Under the pieces are notes generated by a model. That model did no database searches. It was not told where the DNA came from and saw only the letters and a list, made by a program, of their open reading frames with translations. A program made the position numbers and the translations under genes. A stretch of 64,000 bases of DNA from Petasospora fabianii (taxonomy: Eukaryota; Ascomycota; Saccharomycetes; Phaffomycetales; Wickerhamomycetaceae), in contig CP048715.1 in NCBI GenBank assembly GCA_022641835.1, positions 2,976,001 through 3,040,000 of the forward strand, in the 5' to 3' direction. This document shows, one piece after another, positions 53,787-62,375 of the stretch. Each line of letters starts with the position of its first letter. The stretch's first letter is position 1.

Positions 53787-54302
53787 GTCTGCTATTTGTG
53801 TTTTGTGTTTTGTGTTTTGTGTGATTTAATGGGTTTTGATTTTAATATATATTGGAGTATTGTCTTTTTAAATCAAGAGTAGTAGGTAGAACAGTCAACT
53901 TATTCTATTGGGACCTGATTATGGGACCCGATTATGTTCCCGAACCGAGGACATCCGAAGTCTACTCTATGGAGGGTTCGAGTGATTGATATGACATTAC
54001 ACATAACCAAGGCATCTTCTAAACACTTCACTATAGAAATCTCCACTAGAAACTACTACACCAGCCCATTATCACATGCCTATCTTGGCTAAAAAGGACG
54101 AAAAGGACATACGGTTTCCGAGGGCTAGGAAGGCTCGGAAGTGGATTAAAGATGTTCGGGTGTTTATATATATATATATATTTTTTTTAGAGAGGCGCGC
54201 GCGCCTCGCGGGCAACTTTGCCGGTTAAACCCCACGACGATTACATATATGTTTGGCATTGCTGCAGGATTAAAAGCAAGTTACTTACATATCTACAACG
54301 AT
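53787..54302. other. Intergenic region with several simple repeats
   Basis: About 515 bp. It contains a GTGTTTT tandem (about three units, 53798-53820), a 13-bp near-exact tandem pair (GGGACCTGATTAT / GGGACCCGATTAT at 53910-53935), a TA repeat (54165-54180), a T tract and a GC-rich palindrome (54192-54207). No gene supported. Confidence 0.6.
54192..54207. repeat. 16-bp perfect GC-rich palindrome
   Basis: GAGGCGCGCGCGCCTC reads the same on both strands. It sits directly after a (TA)n/T-run in otherwise AT-rich intergenic DNA, about 95 bp past the stop of the small minus-strand ORF. Confidence 0.85.
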
Positions 54303-54623
54303 TTATTTGGTTTTTAGGTCTCTATTTGATAGATTGACCCATTTTGCGTTATCATTTACGTCTTTTTGATACGCATTGAACTGAGTTTGTCCCCCATTAA
54401 CAGAGATTTGAAAAGCAACACGGCATTGCCCCTTTCGAGTCACTTGCCATTTTGCTTTAGTTGTTTCGCCAGGATTGGAACTTACAATTGAGCTTTGAAG
54501 TACTTCATCATTTGATATAGTACTTGAGATTGTATACTTTGGTGTCTCATTTATTCCAATTTTGATCTCATCCGAAGTTATCGGATTTCTTGATTCATAA
54601 CCACTCACGTTGATCCACTGCAT
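54303..54623 (-). CDS. Small orphan ORF, predicted beta-rich
   Basis: A 106-aa frame from ATG at 54623 to TAA. No family is recognised. The composition is hydrophilic, rich in Asn, Ser, Thr and Val with a single Cys, and alternating patterns (AKWQVTRKGQCRVAFQISVNGG) suggest beta strands. There is no signal peptide or membrane span. Its start is only 70 bp from the divergent OSH gene start, which is tight for two promoters. Codon use looks more AT-rich than in neighbouring genes. It may be a recently acquired or lineage-specific gene, or chance. The protein-like composition is the main argument for it. Confidence 0.45.
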   Translation of the reverse strand: MQWINVSGYESRNPITSDEIKIGINETPKYTISSTISNDEVLQSSIVSSNPGETTKAKWQVTRKGQCRVAFQISVNGGQTQFNAYQKDVNDNAKWVNLSNRDLKTK

Positions 54624-54693
54624 CAAGCATTACAAGAAGAACTTTTCAAAAGTTACATATTAGAGTATCTCACACTGATCAACTCCACCGACA

Positions 54694-56010
54694 ATGGTTC
54701 TCCCAAAACTTAAACTGAAACCATCTTTGGGCAAGACGGAACATACTGATGCCTCAAACGCCACCACCACCACTTCTTCAAACACAGCAGTGAACACCGA
54801 GGACATTGATGAAGTTGATGAACAAGGTCAAAGTATACTTATGGGAATTATCACCCAATTAAGACCTGGTTGTGACTTGTCTCGTATTACTCTCCCAACT
54901 TTTATCCTTGAGAGAAAATCTATGCTTGAGAGAATCACAAACCAACTTCAACAACCCGAGATCCTCCTCGCTGCACACAAAGCTAAAGATCCATTAGAAA
55001 GATTCTTGCTATGTGTCAAATTCTATCTCTCCGGATGGCATATCGCTCCAAAAGCTGTAAAGAAGCCATTGAACCCGGTTCTTGGTGAGTTCTTTACCGC
55101 ATATTGGGATTTGCCAAATGGTCATCAGGCATATTACATTGCCGAACAGACTTCTCATCATCCACCAAAATCTTCTTATTTCTACATGATCCCAGAAGAT
55201 CATATCCGTATTGATGGTGCCGTTTTACCAAAGTCTAGATTCCTCGGTAATTCAACAGCTGCATTGATGGATGGTGTCACTGTGCTTCAGTTCCTTGATA
55301 TCCTTGACCCTGAGGGACAACCGGAGAAATACACTTTTACACAGCCAAATATGTATGCTAGAGGTATCCTCTTTGGAAAGATGAGAATTGAACTTGGTGA
55401 TCACATGATTATCAAATCTTCCACTACTGGTTACTCTATTGACATTGAATTCAAGACAAAGGGTTTCATCTCTGGTACATATGATGCCATTGAAGGTATA
55501 ATTAAGGATAAAGCTGGAAAGTCATTATTTGAGATCACTGGTAAGTGGAATGGGGTGATGCACATTAAGGATCTCAGCACAGGGAAGAAGACTGTCTTTT
55601 GTGATGTTGCAAAGACCACTCCACTTCCACCAAAAGTTCGTCCATTGGAGGAACAAGGTGATTTTGAATCTAGAAAGCTTTGGAAACACGTTACTGATGC
55701 CCTTGGTGAAAGAAACCATGAAATTGCTACAAATGAAAAATTCAATATCGAAGATGCCCAGAGAGTGGCTACAAAGAAGAGGACTGAAGAAGGTGTTGAA
55801 TTCCATCCAAAATTGTTCAAAGCTTCTGAAGACCCTGATGATGAGATTGAGTACAAATTGTACAAGCATATTCCAAATGATGCTGATCCAATTGAACAGA
55901 CAAGACTTATATTAGAGACTGTGCCAATCTTACCAGGCCAAAAGTTCACCCCTGAGTTTGACATCCCAGCTTTCAAGAAGTTGAACATCTCAGATGACAG
56001 TGTTGAATGA
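54694..56010 (+). CDS. OSH6: Oxysterol-binding-protein homologue, Osh6/Osh7 type
   Basis: A 438-aa lipid-transfer protein. Osh6/7 exchange phosphatidylserine for PI4P between ER and plasma membrane. The sequence follows yeast Osh6/Osh7: IDEVDEQGQ at the N-terminal edge, QLRPGCDLSRITLPTFILE (lipid-lid region), KKPLNPVLGE, the OSBP fingerprint as EQTSHHPP (Thr where most ORPs have Val, as in Osh6/7), FGKMRIELGDHM and the C-terminal EFHPKLF. There are no PH, ankyrin or FFAT segments, as expected for the short class. The OSH6/OSH7 split is specific to the duplicated Saccharomyces lineage, so the symbol denotes the pair. Confidence 0.94.
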   Translation: MVLPKLKLKPSLGKTEHTDASNATTTTSSNTAVNTEDIDEVDEQGQSILMGIITQLRPGCDLSRITLPTFILERKSMLERITNQLQQPEILLAAHKAKDPLERFLLCVKFYLSGWHIAPKAVKKPLNPVLGEFFTAYWDLPNGHQAYYIAEQTSHHPPKSSYFYMIPEDHIRIDGAVLPKSRFLGNSTAALMDGVTVLQFLDILDPEGQPEKYTFTQPNMYARGILFGKMRIELGDHMIIKSSTTGYSIDIEFKTKGFISGTYDAIEGIIKDKAGKSLFEITGKWNGVMHIKDLSTGKKTVFCDVAKTTPLPPKVRPLEEQGDFESRKLWKHVTDALGERNHEIATNEKFNIEDAQRVATKKRTEEGVEFHPKLFKASEDPDDEIEYKLYKHIPNDADPIEQTRLILETVPILPGQKFTPEFDIPAFKKLNISDDSVE

Positions 56011-56273
56011 CTGTGACTGACTATTACTTTGAAATTATTGATATATTGCATTGTATGGTTGTCTCTAGAGAGTATTCTTATCTTTTTGATGTTTGTCTTT
56101 TGTCTTTATGCTGTTAGTGTTGTGCCTTTTTTGTTTAACGATTGTTTTTAGGAGATTTTATAATCAGAGTACTACGTTTGGTTTATATTTGAACAGTGCA
56201 TTATGATGCTATTTGTCCGTACTTATCGTACCATCGAGATGAATTACATTGATTTTGTTAAACTGAAGTTAGG

Positions 56274-57500
56274 TCATATGACCTTCACATCAAGGGTATC
56301 CCTCAAATACCTGTCAAACACAAACTCTGTGTGCCAATTCAACAGTCTTTTCCAGTTAGCATACGTCTGAATCTGTTCTTTCAAAACAGCATCTTTATCC
56401 AAGTCAACAGATTTTGTAGTGAAATAACCATGCTTCACAATAACTTCCAATCCTTTCTTTCTGAACCATACTTCCTCCATAACAGAACAATGAACCACAA
56501 CCTGCTCCATAATTTGTCTCACCAAAAACCGATCCTGCCACTGTCTTACTATATATATCAACAATCTTCCAAATGCATGATATGGTATATCAGAGACACA
56601 TTTACTGTCCCATAACCATTTGGACATATCCATCAATTTTTCCCTAGGACTTGGCATCCCTACAGCTACCCTTTGATGAACAAATTCGAGCTTCTCCCCA
56701 CTAGAGTATTTGTTATACTCTTCACATGTCATTCTCAACGCTGCTGGATTTATCTCAATGATGTTTGTATAGCATGACCATGCAGAGGAGTCAGTGAGGT
56801 TCTGTTTACAAAATTTCTCAACGTCCTTTGTGCACTCGATGAAGAAGTTACATGTAGCCTTAAGCTTCGAGACATTGATGGTGAATGTGAGGAAATTCCA
56901 AGCATAATAGTTTGATGGATGCATCTTGGCAGATGCTAATGGTGTATACAGAAAGAATTTTGATGGAATCTTGTTAAAGGACCTCGTGGAATCCACATAG
57001 ATGAAAAGTTTGCGAAGAAGACACCATAGGGATGATGACTTGTTAATCTTGGCAATGTTGGAGTTAAGCAATGTCTGTAGGAGGAACAATTCTCTGAGGA
57101 GGAAACTTGATGGCTCAAGAATGATATCTGTGCAAAAGTTCTTATGTGGACTGCACGAAAGCATCTTCATAACTATGTCGTCATGGATTGAGATGACCGA
57201 GTGGTTCTCATTTGTGGTAAGCATCATACCAATTGTGACAAGGTATAACTCCGCAAGATGTTGTTCATCTCGTACCACCTGGCCTTCTTGTAGAAACTTG
57301 TCGAGTTTGGGATGACACTCGTTAAAGATCTCCTTGAATGTGCTCTTGAACATAACAATCTCGAGCGTCTCGTCGTCGTTGTTGTAAACGAATGGGGTTG
57401 ATTGATCTGGCATGTCGGGCATCAAAATCAGCCTACGGGCGTTATAACCCCTGTTTACGCACCCATAAAGGAACTCCCGCGTAATAGGAAGACCGGTCAT
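56274..57500 (-). CDS. Prenyltransferase-alpha-repeat protein, PTAR1/Ecm9-like
   Basis: A 408-aa protein that I place only tentatively. The motif HPSNYYAWNF (about residues 192-201) is the form seen in protein prenyltransferase alpha-subunit repeats, and SSAWSCYTNIIEINP further on fits a second weaker repeat. Overall it is helical, with alternating aromatic and charged residues. Fungal Ecm9 and animal PTAR1 are non-canonical members with such repeats; PTAR1 partners the RABGGTB subunit. Catalytic prenyltransferase activity cannot be inferred. The first ATG is used. OSH6/7 converges on it with about 260 bp between stops. Confidence 0.5.
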   Translation of the reverse strand: MTGLPITREFLYGCVNRGYNARRLILMPDMPDQSTPFVYNNDDETLEIVMFKSTFKEIFNECHPKLDKFLQEGQVVRDEQHLAELYLVTIGMMLTTNENHSVISIHDDIVMKMLSCSPHKNFCTDIILEPSSFLLRELFLLQTLLNSNIAKINKSSSLWCLLRKLFIYVDSTRSFNKIPSKFFLYTPLASAKMHPSNYYAWNFLTFTINVSKLKATCNFFIECTKDVEKFCKQNLTDSSAWSCYTNIIEINPAALRMTCEEYNKYSSGEKLEFVHQRVAVGMPSPREKLMDMSKWLWDSKCVSDIPYHAFGRLLIYIVRQWQDRFLVRQIMEQVVVHCSVMEEVWFRKKGLEVIVKHGYFTTKSVDLDKDAVLKEQIQTYANWKRLLNWHTEFVFDRYLRDTLDVKVI

Positions 57501-57829
57501 ATCTTTTTCTCGGGTGTCTGGATCCTTTTTGTGAGCTGCTAGCAGTGTGTGCGTGTACTGTGTGGGGGACCCTCTCTTTCAACACTTCAAGTGAAATTAA
57601 ATAAAATGTTCGCGCAATTGCCACTGCTCAGGTTCGAACTGGCGCTAAAGCGTTGTTATCTATAAGGGTCTATACTTCATATATTGATAACCATATATCA
57701 ACTCTAAAGCAGACTATCAAGTCAATAAGAAGCTTGTTTAGGAGTACAGAACTGTAAATCTCTACAAGAGATGTTATCTTTTTCAAGTCATAGCATAAAT
57801 CATCGACATCTGATGGGTATTACATTTAC
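57501..57829. other. Intergenic gap between NSE1 and the PTAR1-like gene
   Basis: About 330 bp. A GGTTCGAACT sequence at 57631-57640 resembles a tRNA B box, but no cloverleaf forms on either strand. No gene supported. Confidence 0.4.
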
Positions 57830-58663
57830 TTAATTCTCGATATCAACATACTGTGTAAACCTCTTCATAGCCTTCTCACCGACATAAGAGGGATCGTGCT
57901 CCTTCCAGTCAATATTACACGTTGGTCCAGGGCATTGTGAACCTCTTGCTGTGACAAAGTTCGCTTGACACTTCTTGTGGAAACGAACGTTGCAAGCTGA
58001 GTTTGGACAGCGGAGTCCACGAGTAACAATTTCACGACAACCTTCACAGATATTCACTAATCCTTGGTTATCTGACTCATGAGTCTTAGCACCATATTGA
58101 TCCAGTAAGGCTCTCCGTAGCTCACTGAGGGCCTTTGTAGAGAGGAAATACACACCACCAACGGTATCAAACCAACCTTCGTTGACGAGCTCCCTTAGGA
58201 ACAATTCAATCTCACTACTACTCTTATTCGTCTCCGATCTGCATATACCATGTGCCTCCTTTGATGTGATAATAAATTGTTCTTCGCCATCAGTATCTGC
58301 AAATATCTTCTCTATCATCTTCTTGATCGCTTCGACCTCTGGCTTAGTGTGTGCTGTGAAGTTCTGTGCAGCGATATCAGTAGAAGTGTTGACGTACATA
58401 TACATCATCTCTTGTGTGTCTTGAGACCTCGTTGTAATGATCTCAAATCCCAAATCACGAAGACGGTCGTTTATCACTTCGACACAATCTTCAGCATCAC
58501 GATTCTTAACTTCTGCAACCTCGTGTTCATGCAATCCTGTCTCATTAAACTCAGCTTTGAGCTTCTGATGAATCAGTACAAGATTCTCGCGCTTGATGGG
58601 ACCTGAGGCCATAATAAACTGTAGTAGAGCTCTCTCTACGTTAGAATACGCAACGTGGGTCAT
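57830..58663 (-). CDS. NSE1: SMC5/6 complex RING subunit
   Basis: Non-SMC element 1, a RING-type ubiquitin ligase subunit that binds Nse3 and Nse4 in the Smc5/6 DNA-repair complex. The 277-aa protein has two winged-helix-like regions in the N-terminal two-thirds (NVERALLQFIMASGPI at the start; EAHGICRSETNKSSSEIELFLRELVNEGWF further on). The C-terminal Nse1-type RING (about residues 210-255) reads CEGC, CPNSAC, FHKKC and CPGPTC. The ATG at 58663 gives MTHVAYSN directly before the first helix. An upstream in-frame TTG is not used here. The gene is divergent from USB1 over a 244-bp promoter with 10-bp repeats. Confidence 0.88.
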   Translation of the reverse strand: MTHVAYSNVERALLQFIMASGPIKRENLVLIHQKLKAEFNETGLHEHEVAEVKNRDAEDCVEVINDRLRDLGFEIITTRSQDTQEMMYMYVNTSTDIAAQNFTAHTKPEVEAIKKMIEKIFADTDGEEQFIITSKEAHGICRSETNKSSSEIELFLRELVNEGWFDTVGGVYFLSTKALSELRRALLDQYGAKTHESDNQGLVNICEGCREIVTRGLRCPNSACNVRFHKKCQANFVTARGSQCPGPTCNIDWKEHDPSYVGEKAMKRFTQYVDIEN

Positions 58664-58710
58664 ACTGACTGATGTGATCTTGTGAAAAGTGTGTTGTAAA
58701 GTATAGCGAG

Positions 58711-58750
58711 TCAAGAGTAGTTAAGAGTTGTCAAGAGTTGTCAAGAGTGT
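58711..58750. repeat. Four tandem 10-bp repeats in the NSE1/USB1 promoter
   Basis: Units TCAAGAGTAG, TTAAGAGTTG, TCAAGAGTTG and TCAAGAGTGT follow one another without gaps, sharing the core TYAAGAGT. They lie 48-87 bp above the NSE1 ATG. Helical-turn spacing could place a factor on one face of the DNA; this is speculation. Confidence 0.85.
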
Positions 58751-58907
58751 GTGTGCCTTACGCGTTAATATGTTTTCCCATAAGCGCGTATATGGTTTGC
58801 CCACGCACACACACAAACTACATATATTGAACTTTTCCGACTGTTTCCGAGACTTTTCTATCAATACTTCATATGTCAAGCACAAACAGGCCATTATCTA
58901 TTGCCTG

Positions 58908-59768
58908 ATGGAGCATCTTGATTATTCCAGTGATTCTTCCTCTTCCTCCAGTGCCTCTCAATCACCAACAACAAACTCTCCGCCATCTAAAAGGCCGAGA
59001 CTTGGAACCTCATCAATATCACTTCCCCCACTTCCCTCTATCATCACCGACAAATATCACACGGCACCGCCCACGAAGTCGTCCAAGATGCGTCTTAGAT
59101 ATAAGCTTCTCAGTACTCTACCTCATGGCATGGTTAATAGCTACACATATGCCGAGTTCATGCCCACAACGTCACAATGTCTTAAGCTTCATAGTGTTGT
59201 ACGAGATGTTAACAATATCTTAGATTTTGCTGAAAAAGTGAGGCCGGGGAAGACAAAACCTCTATTTGAAAACCAGTTAGGTGTGAAGAGTGCTCTTCAT
59301 GTATCATTGAGTGATAACTTCTATTTAAAGAAGGCACAAAAGGAGTCATTTGAAAAGATGTTGAAGGATCGAGTTCAGGAATTACCTTGGAAGGGGAAAA
59401 GGGACACAAGGTTAACTTTTAACAAAGTCAGGACTGTCCCAAATAATACTGCTGATGCCCTATTTGTGGTCTTGACTCTGGATGAAGAGTCTAAGGAAAG
59501 GATAAGGCCATTATTCGAATTGGTGAAGACTGTGGCTGAAGAGGCAAGACAAGGTGATAAGAAAGTGTTTGCTGGTCCAGAATTGAATGAATTGGATGCC
59601 TTACATGTCAGTTTTGCAGCAAGCGACAAAATCAGTTATAAGATGGATGATCTTGAAGAGCTTAATGAGTTATGTGAGCTACTTGATCCCATTGGAGATC
59701 TAGAGTTTGAGTTTGATACGCTCAAAGTTGTGGCCCAACAAGGTAGATTTGGTATTAAATTGTTTTAA
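58908..59768 (+). CDS. USB1: U6 snRNA phosphodiesterase, 2H family
   Basis: Nuclear 3'-5' exonuclease that trims and end-modifies U6 snRNA. The 286-aa product from the ATG at 58908 is close to the 290-aa yeast Usb1. The N terminus is Ser/Pro-rich and disordered with a basic SKRPRL patch. The two catalytic HxS motifs of the 2H fold are intact: HVS at 131-133 (SALHVSLSDN) and HVS at 233-235 (DALHVSFAAS), roughly 100 residues apart. The end GRFGIKLF resembles other Usb1 proteins. An upstream open stretch of 60 codons starts at a non-ATG codon and was excluded. Confidence 0.9.
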   Translation: MEHLDYSSDSSSSSSASQSPTTNSPPSKRPRLGTSSISLPPLPSIITDKYHTAPPTKSSKMRLRYKLLSTLPHGMVNSYTYAEFMPTTSQCLKLHSVVRDVNNILDFAEKVRPGKTKPLFENQLGVKSALHVSLSDNFYLKKAQKESFEKMLKDRVQELPWKGKRDTRLTFNKVRTVPNNTADALFVVLTLDEESKERIRPLFELVKTVAEEARQGDKKVFAGPELNELDALHVSFAASDKISYKMDDLEELNELCELLDPIGDLEFEFDTLKVVAQQGRFGIKLF

Positions 59769-60004
59769 ATGATTCATACGGATGATTTATAAAGATGAAT
59801 ACCTATGCATCATCCGATATATACACGATGCTACGAAAGCATTTAATCGTAGGCTCCTCATTCATCACCGCATTGGGAAATGACGACATCGCGGCTCGGT
59901 GCAGTAAGTGAGTCTTCCCAGGAATTTTTCATCTGAGCTGGAGTTGTGTATCTCCAGGGGTTGTTCACAAGAAGCTTAAACCCCTGAAACACACACTCCT
60001 ACAC

Positions 60005-60748
60005 ATGCTGGTCATTCTGCACGGAGATCTCCTTTCTTCTTTGGTCTCTGCGCACTCTTTGGTTGAAACGCCCACGAGCCCCCCTCTCCGGATCATTGTG
60101 CTCGACTCGTCATCGCACTCTCCCCATAATCAACAGTCATATCAGGACCAACCATGGAACGTCACGGTTCTCCCTGCACACATTCCGAAACAAGTCCTAG
60201 CACAGGCATGCATCCATCGCTCTCTTTCTTCTCTTATGTTTCTCGACACTGTTACACAACCTCAAAGCATGGGCTCAATAGTACCTGATATCATACACAT
60301 CAAGCCGACACCGCTGTACTCCAATGCCGTGTTGTACCATCCGATGGGGCTCATACGGTATCTGACCGAGTCTTTAACACTTAATCCATTATGTACCGTA
60401 ATCCCAACGAAGGGATCACTGTGTTTCGAGAAACTCATTAGGGATCTTGAGAACAATGGTGAGACGTATACCGTTGTGGAGTGCAGGACTCCATTATCTC
60501 GGGCCAAAGTGCAGACAAATTCATTGGTGAAGGCACATTGGATTGGGATGCATATGGATCTAAGATTACCACATCGGGTGACGGTTGATATGGTTGGAAA
60601 TGACCCGCAAGTAAAAACTGGGAAGGTTGGTTCGGGTCGATTGTCTAAAATGTGTGTGAGTTGTACCACTGGAGGGCTCCATGGTGCCCTATTGATTGCA
60701 GAGACACTAATTGACTCAATGGCAAATGAAAGAACAGCAAGGCTATGA
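60005..60748 (+). CDS. Unrecognised protein
   Basis: A 247-aa frame starting at ATG with no family I can name. It begins with alternating beta/alpha hydrophobic segments (MLVILHGDLLSSLV, LRIIVLD, SLMFLDTV), which resembles a P-loop-like or Rossmann-like core without a Walker motif. The middle contains ALYHPMGLIRYL-type helices. The C-terminal third has basic beta strands and ends in a helix (GLHGALLIAETLIDSMANERTARL region). It could be a fast-evolving subunit of a known complex, but I have no basis to choose one. The gap to BRE2 is 200 bp. Confidence 0.6.
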   Translation: MLVILHGDLLSSLVSAHSLVETPTSPPLRIIVLDSSSHSPHNQQSYQDQPWNVTVLPAHIPKQVLAQACIHRSLSSLMFLDTVTQPQSMGSIVPDIIHIKPTPLYSNAVLYHPMGLIRYLTESLTLNPLCTVIPTKGSLCFEKLIRDLENNGETYTVVECRTPLSRAKVQTNSLVKAHWIGMHMDLRLPHRVTVDMVGNDPQVKTGKVGSGRLSKMCVSCTTGGLHGALLIAETLIDSMANERTARL

Positions 60749-60948
60749 TAAAGATATAGATAAAATGATAGAAATGATTAATGCCCCTAAGAGAGACCTC
60801 ATCCTTAATGCTTACGTAAGGCACGCTATATAATCCTCGAGCGCGCGTTCTCTCTCACAACAACCTTCAACCACACAAACCACTTGATTAAGGCTCATTG
60901 GCGTGCTCTTGTCTTGACTCACGCCTCATCACTAAACTGCTTCTACCA

Positions 60949-62139
60949 ATGGACTCCGTAATCCCTCAGAAACGACCATTGGACTCCACAACACCGACCC
61001 CTGCACACACGTATCTCACTAGGGCCAAGACGGAGGTATCTGAACAGGGAACACCCATCACCAAGACATCGAATGCAACAGTTAACAAGTTCGCTCCTGT
61101 AATTGCATACCGCACTATTGATTTTGAACCGGATGCTCGATTCTCTAATATTGATGATATCCCATTGAACACGCGTCGTGGGTTCCAATATGCCCCCTGT
61201 GCGCCATCATCACTACTCCCTGTACTCAAGTTTGCATCGACAGATGCTCCACCATATCGTGCTGCCCTGAACGTGTTTGATCGAAGTGCAGCTACGGAAC
61301 TCCTTGATGATTTCAGTGCTGTCACAACACGGGATGGATGGGTCAGTGCTAGAGCCAATGTTGGGATAAGAGAGGGGAATGTGTACTTGGAGTTTATTGT
61401 CAAGCAAAGTGATTCATCACGTCATGTTAGATTAGGGTTGACTAGACGTGAAGCTAGTATTGAAGCACCAGTTGGATATGATGGATATGGATATGGATTG
61501 AGAGATATTCATGGGAACACGGTGCATTTATCAAGACCAAGAGAATTTGAAGGATTACAAGAAGGATTCCATGCCGGAGATGTTATTGGGTTACTCGTTG
61601 AGCTTCCTATCGAGGATAAGTTACAAGATGTTGTACGAGAACAGATTGCGATTCGATATCGTCAACATTCTTTCTTTGAGAAATTGGATTATATCCCTAC
61701 AAAGGAGATGGATCACTATTTGAATCCAGTGACTGTGTTTGGTGAGAAGGCTGTGCGGGACACCAACAGATGGAAACCCGAAACACTTAAAGGTTCCAAA
61801 GTGACAGTTTACAAGAATGGTAAACTTGCAGGAATTGCCTTTGAAGATCTTTATAGTTTCTTACCCCCAAACTCAGAACTCAAGACTGGACATCCAGAAT
61901 CGAAATTCCTTAATAACGGTACATTGGGTTATTATCCAACGATCTCCGTGTTCCGTGGTGGAGTTGCAGAACTGAATGCTGGTCCAGAGTTTGTGAATAA
62001 GCCTGAGGATCTCCCACCAAACACACAGTCTATCCAAGAGGTTTACGAATCACACATTGCAGATGATATTGTGTGGGATATAATTGATGAGATTGAAGCT
62101 GAATCCATTTCCGATCCGACTTTTGAAAGTTTTATTTGA
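60949..62139 (+). CDS. BRE2: COMPASS (Set1C) SPRY subunit
   Basis: Orthologue of Bre2/Ash2L, the SPRY subunit of the H3K4 methyltransferase complex that works with Sdc1 and Swd1/3. The 396-aa protein has a Thr/Pro-rich N-terminal tail (about 1-50). The SPRY domain spans roughly 95-330, with DGWVSARANVGIREGNVYLEF, VRLGLTRREA, GYDGYGYGLRD and GDVIGLLVELP, followed after a long insert by KVTVYKNGKLAGIAFEDL and GYYPTISVFRGG. The helical end (EVYESHIADDIVWDIIDEIEAE) corresponds to the Sdc1/DPY30-binding segment of the family. The ATG at 60949 is the first in frame; an earlier open codon is TTG. Confidence 0.9.
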   Translation: MDSVIPQKRPLDSTTPTPAHTYLTRAKTEVSEQGTPITKTSNATVNKFAPVIAYRTIDFEPDARFSNIDDIPLNTRRGFQYAPCAPSSLLPVLKFASTDAPPYRAALNVFDRSAATELLDDFSAVTTRDGWVSARANVGIREGNVYLEFIVKQSDSSRHVRLGLTRREASIEAPVGYDGYGYGLRDIHGNTVHLSRPREFEGLQEGFHAGDVIGLLVELPIEDKLQDVVREQIAIRYRQHSFFEKLDYIPTKEMDHYLNPVTVFGEKAVRDTNRWKPETLKGSKVTVYKNGKLAGIAFEDLYSFLPPNSELKTGHPESKFLNNGTLGYYPTISVFRGGVAELNAGPEFVNKPEDLPPNTQSIQEVYESHIADDIVWDIIDEIEAESISDPTFESFI

Positions 62140-62375
62140 TATTTATGATAATGGATCACTAGACTATGGCTTATATAGAACACTAATATCAACTTTCTTA
62201 GTCTCTTGTTCTCTCTTGTAGATACATCTCATAGAGATCTCATTGGAAGCTGGTTTGTTGCCTTACGCGCGAATTTGTCACGAGATGAAAACAAAGGAGT
62301 ACGCGTTGAAACCATACGCGTTAGGCCTACATCTTTATACAAAAGGCATAATCATTGGAGCAGTAAATTGTCCAG

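Noticed and set aside
57601-57660. tRNA-like B box (GGTTCGAACT)
   Set aside because: No A box at proper spacing and no cloverleaf on either strand; the T stem fails at two of five pairs on the minus strand.
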